Assembly: GCA_025757685.1 (NCBI GenBank)
Contig: CP107220.1
Coordinates: 893,501 to 957,500 of the forward strand
Source of the DNA: Oscillospiraceae bacterium
Lineage (GTDB): Bacteria > Bacillota > Clostridia > Oscillospirales > Acutalibacteraceae
Direction of reading: 5' to 3'
Length of the DNA stretch: 64,000 nucleotides
Shown here: positions 24,562-32,640 of the stretch, piece by piece
How positions within the stretch are numbered: the stretch's first letter is position 1
Layout: each line of letters starts with the position of its first letter
Position numbers and translations under genes: made by a program
The notes under the pieces: model-generated
The model's input: only the letters and a program-made list of their open reading frames with translations
Told to the model about the DNA's origin: nothing
Database searches by the model: none

Positions 24562-24577
24562 GACTCGAACCAACGAC
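24562..24577 (-). repeat. Inverted 16-bp copy of the tRNA-Asn T-arm
   Basis: These 16 bases are the exact reverse complement of 24481-24496 in the tRNA T-arm. With the terminator between them the two copies form a large hairpin; it may be a remnant of a duplication or integration at the tRNA. Confidence 0.6.
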
Positions 24578-24632
24578 AAGCTGCTCCAAATTTGGCGAAG
24601 ACAAATTTGGAAGAAACAGTCCGGTGGACATG

Positions 24633-24708
24633 GCGGGCGGCAGATTGCCGCCCCTACGAGGGCATTTTTGTATCCGATCGACCGTAGGGGCGGATAGTAT
24701 CCGCCCGC
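24633..24708. repeat. 76-bp palindromic element with 26-bp inverted ends
   Basis: Left end 24633-24658 and right end 24683-24708 are imperfect 26-bp inverted repeats of the form GCGGGCGG-N10-CCGCCCCTACG, each with its own internal palindrome (GGGCGGC/GCCGCCC and GGGCGGAT/ATCCGCCC). The design resembles a REP/MITE-like mobile repeat. No coding capacity. Confidence 0.7.
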
Positions 24709-24728
24709 TCTATTTGTTGGCAATGTAG

Positions 24729-24750
24729 GGTGCGGTGCCCACACCGCACC
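24729..24750. repeat. Palindrome next to the 76-bp element
   Basis: Perfect nine-base inverted repeat GGTGCGGTG-CCCA-CACCGCACC. The 316-base gap 24512-24827 contains only this, the T-arm copy, the 76-bp element and a CCAAATTTGG palindrome near 24587. Confidence 0.6.
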
Positions 24751-24827
24751 GCAAAAACGCCCAACAACAATCAAGGCACCACAGTATAATAACCCCAAAA
24801 TTTGCATACACTTCTATCGGTGATTGT

Positions 24828-25352
24828 ATGAGAAACAAAACCGGGCTGCAATGGTGCGGCTTTGCCTTTGTGAGCGTTGTGGGCACCTTGTGGCACTTTA
24901 TCTACCAATGGACCGGAAACAACCGCCTGGTGGCGCTGGTGTGCCCGGTAAATGAAAGCCCCTGGGAGCATCTCAAACTTTTATGGTTTCCCTTTCTCCT
25001 GTGGTGCCTAATCAACCTGCGCAGCACCAAGGGGCAATCGGGCGCTTGGGCGCGGCACTGTGTGGGCGCCATTACCGGCATTGGAGTGATCACAGCCTTT
25101 TTCTTCACCTATAAGGGGATCATCGGCAGGGATGTTATGGCGCTGGATATTATTTCCTTTATCTTGGGCGTAGGCAACGCTTTTTGGATAGACGCTGTGC
25201 TGACACGCAACGGCAAATTGCAAGGAAAAAGCGCACAAACCGCAGGTGTTTTCCTACTCCTGGCAGTCAGTGCGCTGTTTATGTTATTTACTTTTTACCC
25301 GCCGAAAATCCCCTGGTTCTTAGACGAACAAAGCGGGATCTACGGCATTTAG
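24828..25352 (+). CDS. DUF6512-like membrane protein
   Basis: A 174-residue integral membrane protein with about five hydrophobic segments. The N-terminal region contains GTLWHFIYQWTGNN and PVNESPWEHLKLLWFPFLL, a conserved pattern I associate with the uncharacterised DUF6512 family of Firmicutes. No function is known. The open frame reaches to 24735 within the repeat region, so the ATG at 24828 is preferred although its SD is weak (GGTGAT). Its last four bases overlap the stop of the convergent PHP gene. Confidence 0.65.
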   Translation: MRNKTGLQWCGFAFVSVVGTLWHFIYQWTGNNRLVALVCPVNESPWEHLKLLWFPFLLWCLINLRSTKGQSGAWARHCVGAITGIGVITAFFFTYKGIIGRDVMALDIISFILGVGNAFWIDAVLTRNGKLQGKSAQTAGVFLLLAVSALFMLFTFYPPKIPWFLDEQSGIYGI

Positions 25353-26110
25353 CCCTCTGCCAGCCGGCGATAGATGGCAGGCAAATTTTTGCCCACATCC
25401 TCCGGACAATGCGCGTCTGATCCGGCAGAGAACTGCACGCCGCAAGCCTTGGCGACAGCCAAGAAATCCGGGTGCAGACCCGGTCCCTTGGCGCCGTTCA
25501 TCTCCAGCAGCATACCCTGTGCCTTTACCTTTTGGCACAGGGTTTTATACTGCTCATTTAAGTTGAAATCCAGTGCAAATCCGAAACAGCGGATCAGGTC
25601 CGGGTGGGCCAGAATATCAAAAAGTCCGCTGTCTGCCGCCTGGTTTTGCAATTCAAAATACCGGCGGTACAAGGCGTTTACATCCCTGCCCTGCCACTGG
25701 TTCTTCCGCTGGTTAAAGGTCCAGTTGTCGATCCAGTGGACGCTGCCCAGCAGCAGGTCAAAATAGCCATCCCGGGTTACCTGTTCGATCACATCCGCGT
25801 GTTGGGGAAAATAACAGATTTCCAGCCCCAGCTTGATCTTCACCGGGTAATTCTTTGCCCGCAGTCTATCGCCGAATCGCTTGAATTCGTCCAAATGGCG
25901 GGCGGTCTGCACTTTTTCGTCAAACCAATGTCGCTGATAATCGTTGTACGCCCGCGCCTGTGCAAAGGTGGGGTGGAATTCAAAAAAGCGCACCGAGTGC
26001 TCTAACAGGCAGATCTCGCGAATTCCCAGTTTATCCGCCCGGCGGACAAACTGCTCCGCCCACTCTACGGTGTACGGACCCCGCTCCAGGTGAATGTGCC
26101 AGTCCCGCAT
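25349..26110 (-). CDS. PHP-domain phosphoesterase (histidinol-phosphatase-like)
   Basis: A 253-residue PHP-superfamily hydrolase. Metal-binding residues are all visible: DWHIH at the N-terminus, EHS near residue 38, the glutamate in GLEICYF, the histidine in GSVHWID, AHPDL, and the C-terminal GSDAH. The size and spacing fit the HisJ-type histidinol-phosphate phosphatases, but no his genes are nearby and many HisJ-like proteins act on other phosphates. The ATG shares one base with the GH13 stop (TGATG), pointing to translational coupling with the glucosidase. Confidence 0.8.
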   Translation of the reverse strand: MRDWHIHLERGPYTVEWAEQFVRRADKLGIREICLLEHSVRFFEFHPTFAQARAYNDYQRHWFDEKVQTARHLDEFKRFGDRLRAKNYPVKIKLGLEICYFPQHADVIEQVTRDGYFDLLLGSVHWIDNWTFNQRKNQWQGRDVNALYRRYFELQNQAADSGLFDILAHPDLIRCFGFALDFNLNEQYKTLCQKVKAQGMLLEMNGAKGPGLHPDFLAVAKACGVQFSAGSDAHCPEDVGKNLPAIYRRLAEG

Positions 26111-28032
26111 CAAGCCTTGGCCTCACCCTCTGCCAAATACACATTGGCTTCAAAGGGCATCAGCACATCCCGGTGGTCGTGGTAGTTGGAATACAAGCGT
26201 TTGAAATCAACCGGGTCATAAGGACGATTTTGCCGCTTACCGGTCAGATTCAGCTCCACAAAGAAAGTGTTGCCGTCCAAGGTGCGCTTATAGCAAACCA
26301 CATTCTTATCCTCCGGGCACAATTGGGTAAACTCGCCGTACACCAGCGCCGGATTGGCGTGGCGCAGAGCAATCAGACGCTTAAAGTCATTGAGCACGCT
26401 GTCCGGCATCTTTGCCTCATCGGCAGCGTTCACGCGCACGGCATTCTTGTTGATTCCGATCCAAGGGGTGCCGTCGGTAAACCCGGCGCCCGGCTCTGAC
26501 GTCCACTGCATTGGGGTTCGGCCGTGGTCCCGAGAGCCGCCGTTAATGATCCGCAGCGCTTTCTCCGGCTTTTTGCCCTTGGCCACCAGCTTATTATAAA
26601 AATTGATGCTCTCCACATCCCGCACGTCATCCATACTGTCAAAATGGGTGTTGGTCATACCCAGTTCCTGACCCTGATAAATAAAGGGGCTGCCTTTTAA
26701 GGTCATTTCCAGCACGGCGCACAGCTTGGCGATCTCCGAGGTGTATGTATCCGTTGGGTCCACTTTAGATGTCACCCGGGGATTGTCGTGATTTTCAAAC
26801 AGCAGCGTAGGCCAGCAGTGATTGGTGTACTCCACCTGCCACTTGAGTATGGTCTTTACCGCCTTGCGCAGATCATACTGGTACTCGTCAAAGCGCATAT
26901 GCCCCGCATTATCCAAGTGGTCAAAGTTAAACACCATAGACAGCTCCTGGCGGGTATCTGCCGTTGTCAGTTTGGCCGTCTCAATACCTAAACCGCCGCA
27001 CTCGCCAACGGTCACATATTCCTTGTCCCCGCGACCAAAGCAGTTGCGGTTCATCTCATGCAAATACTCGTGCAGGCAGGGACCGTAGAAGTAAAATTCC
27101 GCCCCGCAAAAGCCCAGCGTCTTGCCCACCACCGGGTCTCCGTCCGGCAAACTGGGCCACTTGGAGATAAAGTTGATCACATCCATACGGAAGCCGTCAA
27201 TGCCCTTGTCCAGCCACCAGTTGATCATCTTATAAATATCGTGGCGTACCGCCGGATTCTCCCAATTCAGGTCCATCTGCTTTTTGGAAAAGGCGTGCAT
27301 AGCCCAACTGTCCACCGCTTCATAATAATTCCAGGCAGAACCGGAGAACAGGCTTTCCCAGTTGTTAGGCGGGGTGTGGCTGCCGTCGTCCCGGCGCCAA
27401 ATATAATACTGATGGTACTTATTATGCCGGTCCTGCTTGGCGGCCTCAAACCAGGGGTGCTCGTCAGAAGTATGGTTCACCACCAGGTCCATGATCAGCC
27501 GCATGCCACGCTGATGGACCTCACTAAGCAGACGGTCAAAATCCGCCATGGTGCCAAAGTCGTCCATAATATCGTAGTAGTCGGAAATATCGTAGCCATT
27601 ATCGTCATTGGGGCTTTTATACATGGGGCTGCACCAAATGCAGTCCACCCCCAGGTCCTTAAGATAATCCAGCTTTTCGATAATGCCGTTAATGTCGCCG
27701 ATACCGTCGCCGTTGGAATCCTTAAAAGAGCGCGGATAAATTTGGTAAAACACAGCCTCTTTCCACCACTGTGGCGTAATGGGGCTGTCGTCCGGCGCAA
27801 TAATGGCGTTGCTCTCGCTGTTCAGCAGATCGCAGAACATCTGCACCGTGCTCTTTTTGATCACGCCGCCGGTAAGTGGGCTGAGTGCTTTCACTTTCAG
27901 CTTAGACAATGCGGAGCGCTCAAAATCTTCCGGCTTAAAGCCGAAGTTCAGCAGCACTTTTTCCAGCAAATCCCGACCCAGTGGATTTTGAATCACCTGG
28001 GCCAAACTGCTGTTTGGTGTAATGGTTTGCAT
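26110..28032 (-). CDS. GH13 alpha-glucosidase (oligo-1,6-glucosidase type)
   Basis: A 640-residue intracellular glycoside hydrolase. The GH13 barrel starts near residue 85 (WWKEAVFYQIYPRSFKDSNG) and shows the four conserved regions: DLVVNHTSDEH, GFRMDVINF (nucleophile Asp), VGECGG (acid/base Glu) and ENHDNPR (stabilising Asp). The pattern fits the GH13_31 group of alpha-1,4/alpha-1,6 glucosidases acting on isomalto- or malto-oligosaccharides. An unusual N-terminal helical extension of about 85 residues (LAQVIQNPLGRDLLEKVLL) precedes the barrel. No signal peptide. It sits 63 bases behind the M28 peptidase gene, with SD AAGGGGGA, and is coupled to the PHP gene. Confidence 0.92.
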   Translation of the reverse strand: MQTITPNSSLAQVIQNPLGRDLLEKVLLNFGFKPEDFERSALSKLKVKALSPLTGGVIKKSTVQMFCDLLNSESNAIIAPDDSPITPQWWKEAVFYQIYPRSFKDSNGDGIGDINGIIEKLDYLKDLGVDCIWCSPMYKSPNDDNGYDISDYYDIMDDFGTMADFDRLLSEVHQRGMRLIMDLVVNHTSDEHPWFEAAKQDRHNKYHQYYIWRRDDGSHTPPNNWESLFSGSAWNYYEAVDSWAMHAFSKKQMDLNWENPAVRHDIYKMINWWLDKGIDGFRMDVINFISKWPSLPDGDPVVGKTLGFCGAEFYFYGPCLHEYLHEMNRNCFGRGDKEYVTVGECGGLGIETAKLTTADTRQELSMVFNFDHLDNAGHMRFDEYQYDLRKAVKTILKWQVEYTNHCWPTLLFENHDNPRVTSKVDPTDTYTSEIAKLCAVLEMTLKGSPFIYQGQELGMTNTHFDSMDDVRDVESINFYNKLVAKGKKPEKALRIINGGSRDHGRTPMQWTSEPGAGFTDGTPWIGINKNAVRVNAADEAKMPDSVLNDFKRLIALRHANPALVYGEFTQLCPEDKNVVCYKRTLDGNTFFVELNLTGKRQNRPYDPVDFKRLYSNYHDHRDVLMPFEANVYLAEGEAKA

Positions 28033-28095
28033 AAATCAGTTCCCCCTTATATTACTCGCAGCGGTGCCGGTACGGCAGGCACTCTGCAAAATGAC

Positions 28096-29391
28096 TTAAT
28101 TGTGGCCGCGCTTAAAGCGTTTTTTGCCCTCCTCACGGAAGGCGTCCAGCCCGCCGGAGCGGTCATACAGACCGGCGGCCTCCAGGCAAATATCCAGTGA
28201 CAGATTGATACAAGCCTCACTGATATTATCCGGCGTGTCCAGCCGGGTGTGGTAGTATGTGCGCGGGTCGTGGTTCACCCCGCAAAAGCCGGCAGCCTCC
28301 AACCCATAGCGGCTAAAGCCCTCAGCGTCAATGGCGCCGGGATATAAGTCGGTCTCTCGCATTTCAATACCGCAGTTCTCCCCGGCCTCATAAATCAGCT
28401 CGCCTACGGCGTTGGAATTCTTTTGGGTACCGGTACAGCCGCTGGTGTAGATCTGCAGCTGTTCAATCTCTCGCATGGTGTCCATGGCGATAAATACCGT
28501 TTCCACCTGCTGAAGCTCCCTCTTGTGCCGCTTGGCATAGGCCAGGGCTCCCCGCAGTCCTGCCTCTTCCGAGCCGGTGAGCAGCGCACACACCTCCGTG
28601 TGCTCAAATCGAACATCTTGCTCCGCCATCTCTCGCAGAACACCCATAGCAATAAAATCCGCACTTAAATTGTCGTTCGCACCGTCAACCACCACACGCC
28701 AGTTAATAAAAAAGAGAATGGCAACAAAAAACGGCACCAACACCAACTCCAGCACCCCCATCACCAGCCAAAAGGCCGAGGTGTAACCGCTGCCGAAAAT
28801 GGCATTGCAAAGCCAAATCATGTTAAAAACAGTCACAAACAGAAGCCCACCGATAGACCCTGCCATCACCAGCGCCAGACTCTTTAGCCCGCCGTGTAGA
28901 GAATAAGTCCACTCATTGGCTGCGTCCGTATGTCCGCCAAAAATGATCCGCCGCCGGACTTCTCCGCTGGGCTTGCGCACCGCCATTACATTGCGGGAGG
29001 TTTTCTTTGGAAACAGCGGATCAATGCATTCACGATACAGCAAAAACTCCCCCACCAAACAAATTACCGCCAAAACGGTAAGCAACAGCGCAATCACCGC
29101 CAGCGCAGCACCGTGCACCGCGCCGCGAAAAGTGAGCCAGTAAAACAGAACGGAGAGCATAGCCACCACACCGGCCGCCGGGATCCAACCCATAAAGGCG
29201 TGGGGGTGCACATCAAAATTCTCTACCTGCACATCGTCCGCCCACTGCTCCAGCTCACCGGCCAGAAAAGACTGTGCTTTGCGCTCACTATGGGTACCGG
29301 GTGCCCGCTCCTTAAAATTGGCGCACACATAGCGAATACCGTCTACTATATAATTTCTCGTGCCGTCCGAGGCACCGGAAGTCAATCGCAT
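28096..29391 (-). CDS. M28 family metallopeptidase with membrane segments
   Basis: A 431-residue zinc peptidase of the M28 family. The peptidase fold is interrupted by hydrophobic helices at about residues 65-125 and 175-240. Candidate zinc ligands and catalytic residues are GGHTDAA (His), GANDNLSA (Asp), GSEEAGLRG (catalytic Glu and ligand), AMDTM (Asp) and YYHTRLDTPDNI (His), all in the expected order. It is likely an aminopeptidase held at the membrane; substrate unknown. The ATG at 29391 with GGAGG eight bases upstream is chosen over the longer frame to 29481, which starts upstream of the promoter. Possibly co-transcribed with the GH13 and PHP genes. Confidence 0.82.
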   Translation of the reverse strand: MRLTSGASDGTRNYIVDGIRYVCANFKERAPGTHSERKAQSFLAGELEQWADDVQVENFDVHPHAFMGWIPAAGVVAMLSVLFYWLTFRGAVHGAALAVIALLLTVLAVICLVGEFLLYRECIDPLFPKKTSRNVMAVRKPSGEVRRRIIFGGHTDAANEWTYSLHGGLKSLALVMAGSIGGLLFVTVFNMIWLCNAIFGSGYTSAFWLVMGVLELVLVPFFVAILFFINWRVVVDGANDNLSADFIAMGVLREMAEQDVRFEHTEVCALLTGSEEAGLRGALAYAKRHKRELQQVETVFIAMDTMREIEQLQIYTSGCTGTQKNSNAVGELIYEAGENCGIEMRETDLYPGAIDAEGFSRYGLEAAGFCGVNHDPRTYYHTRLDTPDNISEACINLSLDICLEAAGLYDRSGGLDAFREEGKKRFKRGHN

Positions 29392-29422
29392 ACTTTGTTC
29401 CTCCAAGTCAGAACCTGTTTCT

Positions 29423-29451
29423 ATTATACTACATAGGGTATCAAGATTCAA
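29423..29451 (-). promoter_or_regulatory. M28 peptidase promoter
   Basis: Minus-strand TTGAAT (29446-29451), 17-base spacer, TATAAT (29423-29428), 31 bases before the ATG. Confidence 0.7.
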
Positions 29452-29488
29452 CAAAAGCACCATATTTTCAAAAAATTGCAAAAAGTGC

Positions 29489-29517
29489 TTGACAAGTGCG
29501 TTCGTAGCGGTTATAAT
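29489..29517 (+). promoter_or_regulatory. tRNA-Asp/tRNA-Thr promoter
   Basis: Perfect TTGACA (29489-29494), 17-base spacer, TATAAT (29512-29517), 22 bases before tRNA-Asp. Confidence 0.85.
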
Positions 29518-29539
29518 ACAACTCGCAACACAGCCAATT

Positions 29540-29616
29540 GGCCCGGTAGTTCAGTTGGTTAGAACGCCAGCCTGTCACGCTGGAGGTCGACGGTTCGAAC
29601 CCGTTCCGGGTCGCCA
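29540..29616 (+). tRNA. tRNA-Asp (anticodon GTC)
   Basis: Seventy-seven bases: acceptor GGCCCGG with CCGGGTC, anticodon arm CCAGC-CTGTCAC-GCTGG with GTC at 29574-29576, T-arm GGTTCGAACCC, encoded CCA. Confidence 0.97.
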
Positions 29617-29622
29617 ATATAT

Positions 29623-29698
29623 GCTGATATGGCTCAGGTGGCAGAGCACGTCCTTGGTAAGGACGAGGTCACCGGTTCGAATCCGGTTATCAGCTCCA
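29623..29698 (+). tRNA. tRNA-Thr (anticodon GGT)
   Basis: Seventy-six bases six bases after tRNA-Asp: acceptor GCTGATA with TATCAGC, anticodon arm CGTCC-TTGGTAA-GGACG with GGT at 29656-29658, T-arm GGTTCGAATCC, encoded CCA. Co-transcribed with tRNA-Asp. Confidence 0.97.
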
Positions 29699-29700
29699 AA

Positions 29701-29737
29701 AAGCGTTCAACGCATTTGCGTTGAGCGTCTTTTTTTG
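29701..29737 (+). terminator. Terminator of the tRNA-Asp/Thr operon
   Basis: Hairpin with CAACGC/GCGTTG core, ATTT loop and a run of seven T residues, just after the tRNA-Thr CCA. Confidence 0.85.
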
Positions 29738-29746
29738 CCTAAAACA

Positions 29747-29778
29747 AAAAAGGTGTGCGCAACTGCGCACACCTTTTT
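29747..29778 (-). terminator. Endolysin gene terminator
   Basis: Perfect 14-pair stem AAAAGGTGTGCGC... with AACT loop (29747-29760 and 29765-29778), T tract on the minus strand, directly behind the endolysin stop; may work in both directions. Confidence 0.85.
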
Positions 29779-29786
29779 CTTTGTGC

Positions 29787-30704
29787 CTACTTGATGAAAG
29801 TCTTATTTCCCTGCTTCTCCCAAATACAAAGCCAGCCGGAGGGGCAATGCCCCCACAAATTGCCGGTGGACAGCAAACGAATATCCGTCAGGGTAACGGC
29901 GGTACCTTTCTTCAGATATGCGTCTGCTTTAGGATTAGACGCGGTAGCGTGGGCCTTGCCGTTCTCCGTCAATTTTCCCACGGTTTTTCGCCCACTGGCA
30001 GCGCCTGCGCCCTTGTAGATTCCCCGCACAGCTGTCAAATGATATGTGCCGGGTTTTACGGTGGGTGCCGTGGGCGCAGACTTGCGGTAATGTATATCCT
30101 GTGTGGAATACGCCAGGCGCACATCGCGCTTTGGGGTAAACAACCACAGGGAAAGCACATCGCCTTTCAAGTCAGCCGGGCGAACATACACCTCTCTGCC
30201 GTTTTTCACCCGCGTGTATTTGCGGCGTGCGGCAGTCAAAGTGAACTTGCCGTCATACCAATACGGGTCCAAAATAATTAAATTGCCGTTTTTGTCGATG
30301 CCTGCGGCCAGCACATAGTGCCCGCTGTTGGAAAAGAGCATTTTGCCTCCGCCGCTTACATTGATAATCGCCTTATAGCCCTGTTTCAGATGTGCCACCA
30401 GCCGGTCCATATCTGTGGTGATGGCGTAGTCCAGACCGTATTTTTCTTTCATATACCGGGCCACCACGGCCATATCCGTGCCTTCCGCCGCCCGGGCACC
30501 CATACCCAAGCAGCGATGGGTCCACTGCCGGGTATTGAACACTCGAGTGGTGGAATTGCGCAGCGCCATTAAGGAAGCACACACCCCACAACCGCTGGTA
30601 TAAACGCAGCCGGAGGTGCCGTACCGATAAGGATGGGTCTTACTGGGGTACGGTATGCCCTTGCAGGCAGTGGTCGTCTGCCGGCAATAATAAAGTGCAG
30701 ACAT
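29787..30704 (-). CDS. Phage-type endolysin: C39-like cysteine peptidase with SH3-like domain
   Basis: A 305-residue protein without signal peptide. The N-terminal part has the C39-like papain-fold signature: catalytic cysteine in SGCGVCASLMAL, histidine in SNSGHYVLAAG and aspartate/asparagine in LIILDPYWYDG. The C-terminal 90 residues (from GTYHLTAVRGIYKGAG) form an SH3-like module with the LWGHCPSGWLCIW signature seen in wall-binding tails of lysins. Its ATG shares a base with the holin stop (TGATG), the classic holin-endolysin arrangement, so the substrate is probably peptidoglycan. No other phage structural gene is near; it sits directly behind a tRNA pair. Role: remnant or domesticated lysis gene. 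Confidence 0.78.
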   Translation of the reverse strand: MSALYYCRQTTTACKGIPYPSKTHPYRYGTSGCVYTSGCGVCASLMALRNSTTRVFNTRQWTHRCLGMGARAAEGTDMAVVARYMKEKYGLDYAITTDMDRLVAHLKQGYKAIINVSGGGKMLFSNSGHYVLAAGIDKNGNLIILDPYWYDGKFTLTAARRKYTRVKNGREVYVRPADLKGDVLSLWLFTPKRDVRLAYSTQDIHYRKSAPTAPTVKPGTYHLTAVRGIYKGAGAASGRKTVGKLTENGKAHATASNPKADAYLKKGTAVTLTDIRLLSTGNLWGHCPSGWLCIWEKQGNKTFIK

Positions 30705-31000
30705 CAGTCACCCTCCTGTTCCAGGGTCTCCGCCACGCTCTCGTCCTCTGTGGCGCCCTCTCGTTGCAACACCCGCAGCACCTCATCAGCCTGGCGGGCA
30801 CAGCAGGTAAAGCTGTTGTTCTTCCACCAGGCAGCCAAGGCGGCTGCCACCGTTACTAAAGCGGACAGGCCGGTATAGATCTGTTCATCTGAGAACGGCA
30901 GCGGGTTTTTACCAAAGCTGGTCAGCACCAAATTCAGCAGAGCCACCACCAGCATTACGGTACGCACAAGCGTACCGGCAGTCATATTCGTCACTTTCAT
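30704..31000 (-). CDS. Phage holin
   Basis: A 98-residue small membrane protein resembling SPP1/phi-LC3-type holins. Two hydrophobic helices (TLVRTVMLVVALLNLVLTSF and YTGLSALVTVAAALAAWW) flank the short PLPFSDEQIY turn, followed by WKNNSFT and a charged C-terminal tail, all holin traits. The ATG at 30998-31000 has GGAG eight bases upstream; the frame to 31018 is longer but lacks an SD. It overlaps the endolysin start by one base. Holins time the release of endolysin through the membrane. Confidence 0.82.
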   Translation of the reverse strand: MKVTNMTAGTLVRTVMLVVALLNLVLTSFGKNPLPFSDEQIYTGLSALVTVAAALAAWWKNNSFTCCARQADEVLRVLQREGATEDESVAETLEQEGD

Positions 31001-31051
31001 TTCTATCACTCCGATCAAGTTCTTATTTTATCCTATGCACACCGGCAGAAT

Positions 31052-31080
31052 TTGACAGAACCCTGCCGGAATGGTATGCT
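31052..31080 (+). promoter_or_regulatory. GH31 promoter
   Basis: TTGACA (31052-31057), 17-base spacer, TATGCT (31075-31080). The first ATG (31081) would lie at or before the transcription start, so the second ATG (31114) is used. Confidence 0.7.
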
Positions 31081-31113
31081 ATGGAAAATCGATATTTTGG
31101 GGGATTTTATTCA

Positions 31114-32640
31114 ATGCACAAGCTGCAACTGACCATGCTGCCCGGTGAATATTGGTACGGCGGCCACACCAACTACGGCTACCTAATGCCGGTCAACGCC
31201 AAGAAAGTGATGCTGGTAGACACCACGGTGGTGCGCTCATACGGCCAGGCAAACACACTCTTTGTCAGCAACAAGGGGCGGGTTATATGGTCGGAGGCCG
31301 GGTTTCAGACCCGCTTCATTTTCGGCCGCATCACCTGCACCGGCCGCAAAGCCAAGATCGGCCTGTACCAGGCAGACGACCACACCCTGCGCGGCGCTTA
31401 TCACTATGCGGTGGATCACTTTATGCCGCCGGACGGCACCTACCCGGATGCGTTAATGTTCCGCATTCCCCAGTATTGCACCTGGATCCAGTTTGAACAC
31501 AACCAGACCCAACAGGGCATTGTGGACTATGCCAAGTCTATTCTGGACTGCGGTATGCCTGCCGGTGAGCTGATCATTGACGACGGCTGGCAGCGTGCCT
31601 TTGGAGACTGGCGCTTTGACCCGGCAAAATTCGCAGACGCCAAAAAAATGACAGACGAACTGCACTCCTTAGGCTTCAAGGTTATTTTGTGGATCGCACC
31701 CTTTGTCAGCGATCAGGCAGCAGACTTTCAAAAGCTGAAGGACGAAAACCTGCTGGTGCTGGACAAGAACGGACGACCGGCCAAGCGGAAATGGTGGAAC
31801 GGCGCCGACTATCTGCTGGATTTCTCCAACCCGGCTGCGCAGGACTGGTTCTTTGCCTGCACCCGGTATTTGACCGATAAACTGGGCATTGACGGATTTA
31901 AGCAGGACGCCGGTGACGCCATGTATTACCGGGACGATGACCGCACCTACGGGGGCGTAGACGCCAACGGTCAAAGTAAGCTGTGGGCGTTGTCTGCCCG
32001 GCACTATCGTTTTAATGAACTACGGGCCTGCTTCCAATGCGGCGGCATGGGCGTTGCCCAGCGACTGGCGGATAAAAGCCACCGCTGGAACTTCCTGGGA
32101 CTGGGCGCACTGCTGCCCAATGTGCTCATTCAGGGGCTGTCCGGTTATCCTTACAGCTGCCCGGATATGATCGGCGGCGGGCAGATCACTGACTTTCGCG
32201 GCCCGGCAGAAAAGTTGGATCACGAGTTGTTTGCCCGTTATTGCGAGGCCTCTGCGCTGATGCCCATGATGCAGTACAGCCTGAACATTTGGGATCTGGG
32301 CAATCCAGAGACCCGTCGCATTTGCCGAGAAATGAGCGCCCTGCATGCCAAATACGGCGACTATATCATCGCCTGTGCCAAAGCGGCCAGCCAAACCGGA
32401 GCGCCCATGGTGCGGGCCATGGAATACGCCTATCCTCACTGCGGCTACGGCGGCATTACCGACCAATACCTGCTGGGCGACCGAATCTTAGTGGCGCCGG
32501 TACTGAAAAAGGGGCAACGCAGACGCAAGGTGCGCATACCCACCGGCAAATGGCGACTGGGCGACAAGATCTATTCAAACGAAACGGTCACCCTCCCCTG
32601 CCCGGTAGACACCCTGCTTTACTTTGAACGCATAGATTGA
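31114..32640 (+). CDS. GH31 glycosidase (MYORG-like)
   Basis: A 508-residue cytoplasmic glycosidase of the GH31 type. The barrel shows ELIIDDGWQRAFGDW, KVILWIAPFVS, the predicted nucleophile aspartate D265 in GIDGFKQDAGD, and PYSCPDMIGGGQI. The C-terminal FLLGD-like segment (YLLGDRILVAPVL) and small beta domain (GDKIYSNETVTLPCP) are typical of GH31 enzymes. The overall style is closest to the MYORG-like branch, some of which are alpha-galactosidases, so alpha-glucosidase is not assumed. It lies between holin and XhlA-like genes on the opposite strand and overlaps the latter by 22 bases; it probably arrived later. ATG 31114 has GGGGG ten bases upstream. Confidence 0.82.
   Translation: MHKLQLTMLPGEYWYGGHTNYGYLMPVNAKKVMLVDTTVVRSYGQANTLFVSNKGRVIWSEAGFQTRFIFGRITCTGRKAKIGLYQADDHTLRGAYHYAVDHFMPPDGTYPDALMFRIPQYCTWIQFEHNQTQQGIVDYAKSILDCGMPAGELIIDDGWQRAFGDWRFDPAKFADAKKMTDELHSLGFKVILWIAPFVSDQAADFQKLKDENLLVLDKNGRPAKRKWWNGADYLLDFSNPAAQDWFFACTRYLTDKLGIDGFKQDAGDAMYYRDDDRTYGGVDANGQSKLWALSARHYRFNELRACFQCGGMGVAQRLADKSHRWNFLGLGALLPNVLIQGLSGYPYSCPDMIGGGQITDFRGPAEKLDHELFARYCEASALMPMMQYSLNIWDLGNPETRRICREMSALHAKYGDYIIACAKAASQTGAPMVRAMEYAYPHCGYGGITDQYLLGDRILVAPVLKKGQRRRKVRIPTGKWRLGDKIYSNETVTLPCPVDTLLYFERID

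Noticed and set aside
24451..24697. Plus-strand frames across tRNA-Asn and its repeats
   Set aside because: Start inside the tRNA and translate palindromic repeats; no family resemblance.
29360..30018. Plus-strand frames over the tRNA-Asp/Thr region
   Set aside because: They read through two tRNA genes and terminators and have no SD.
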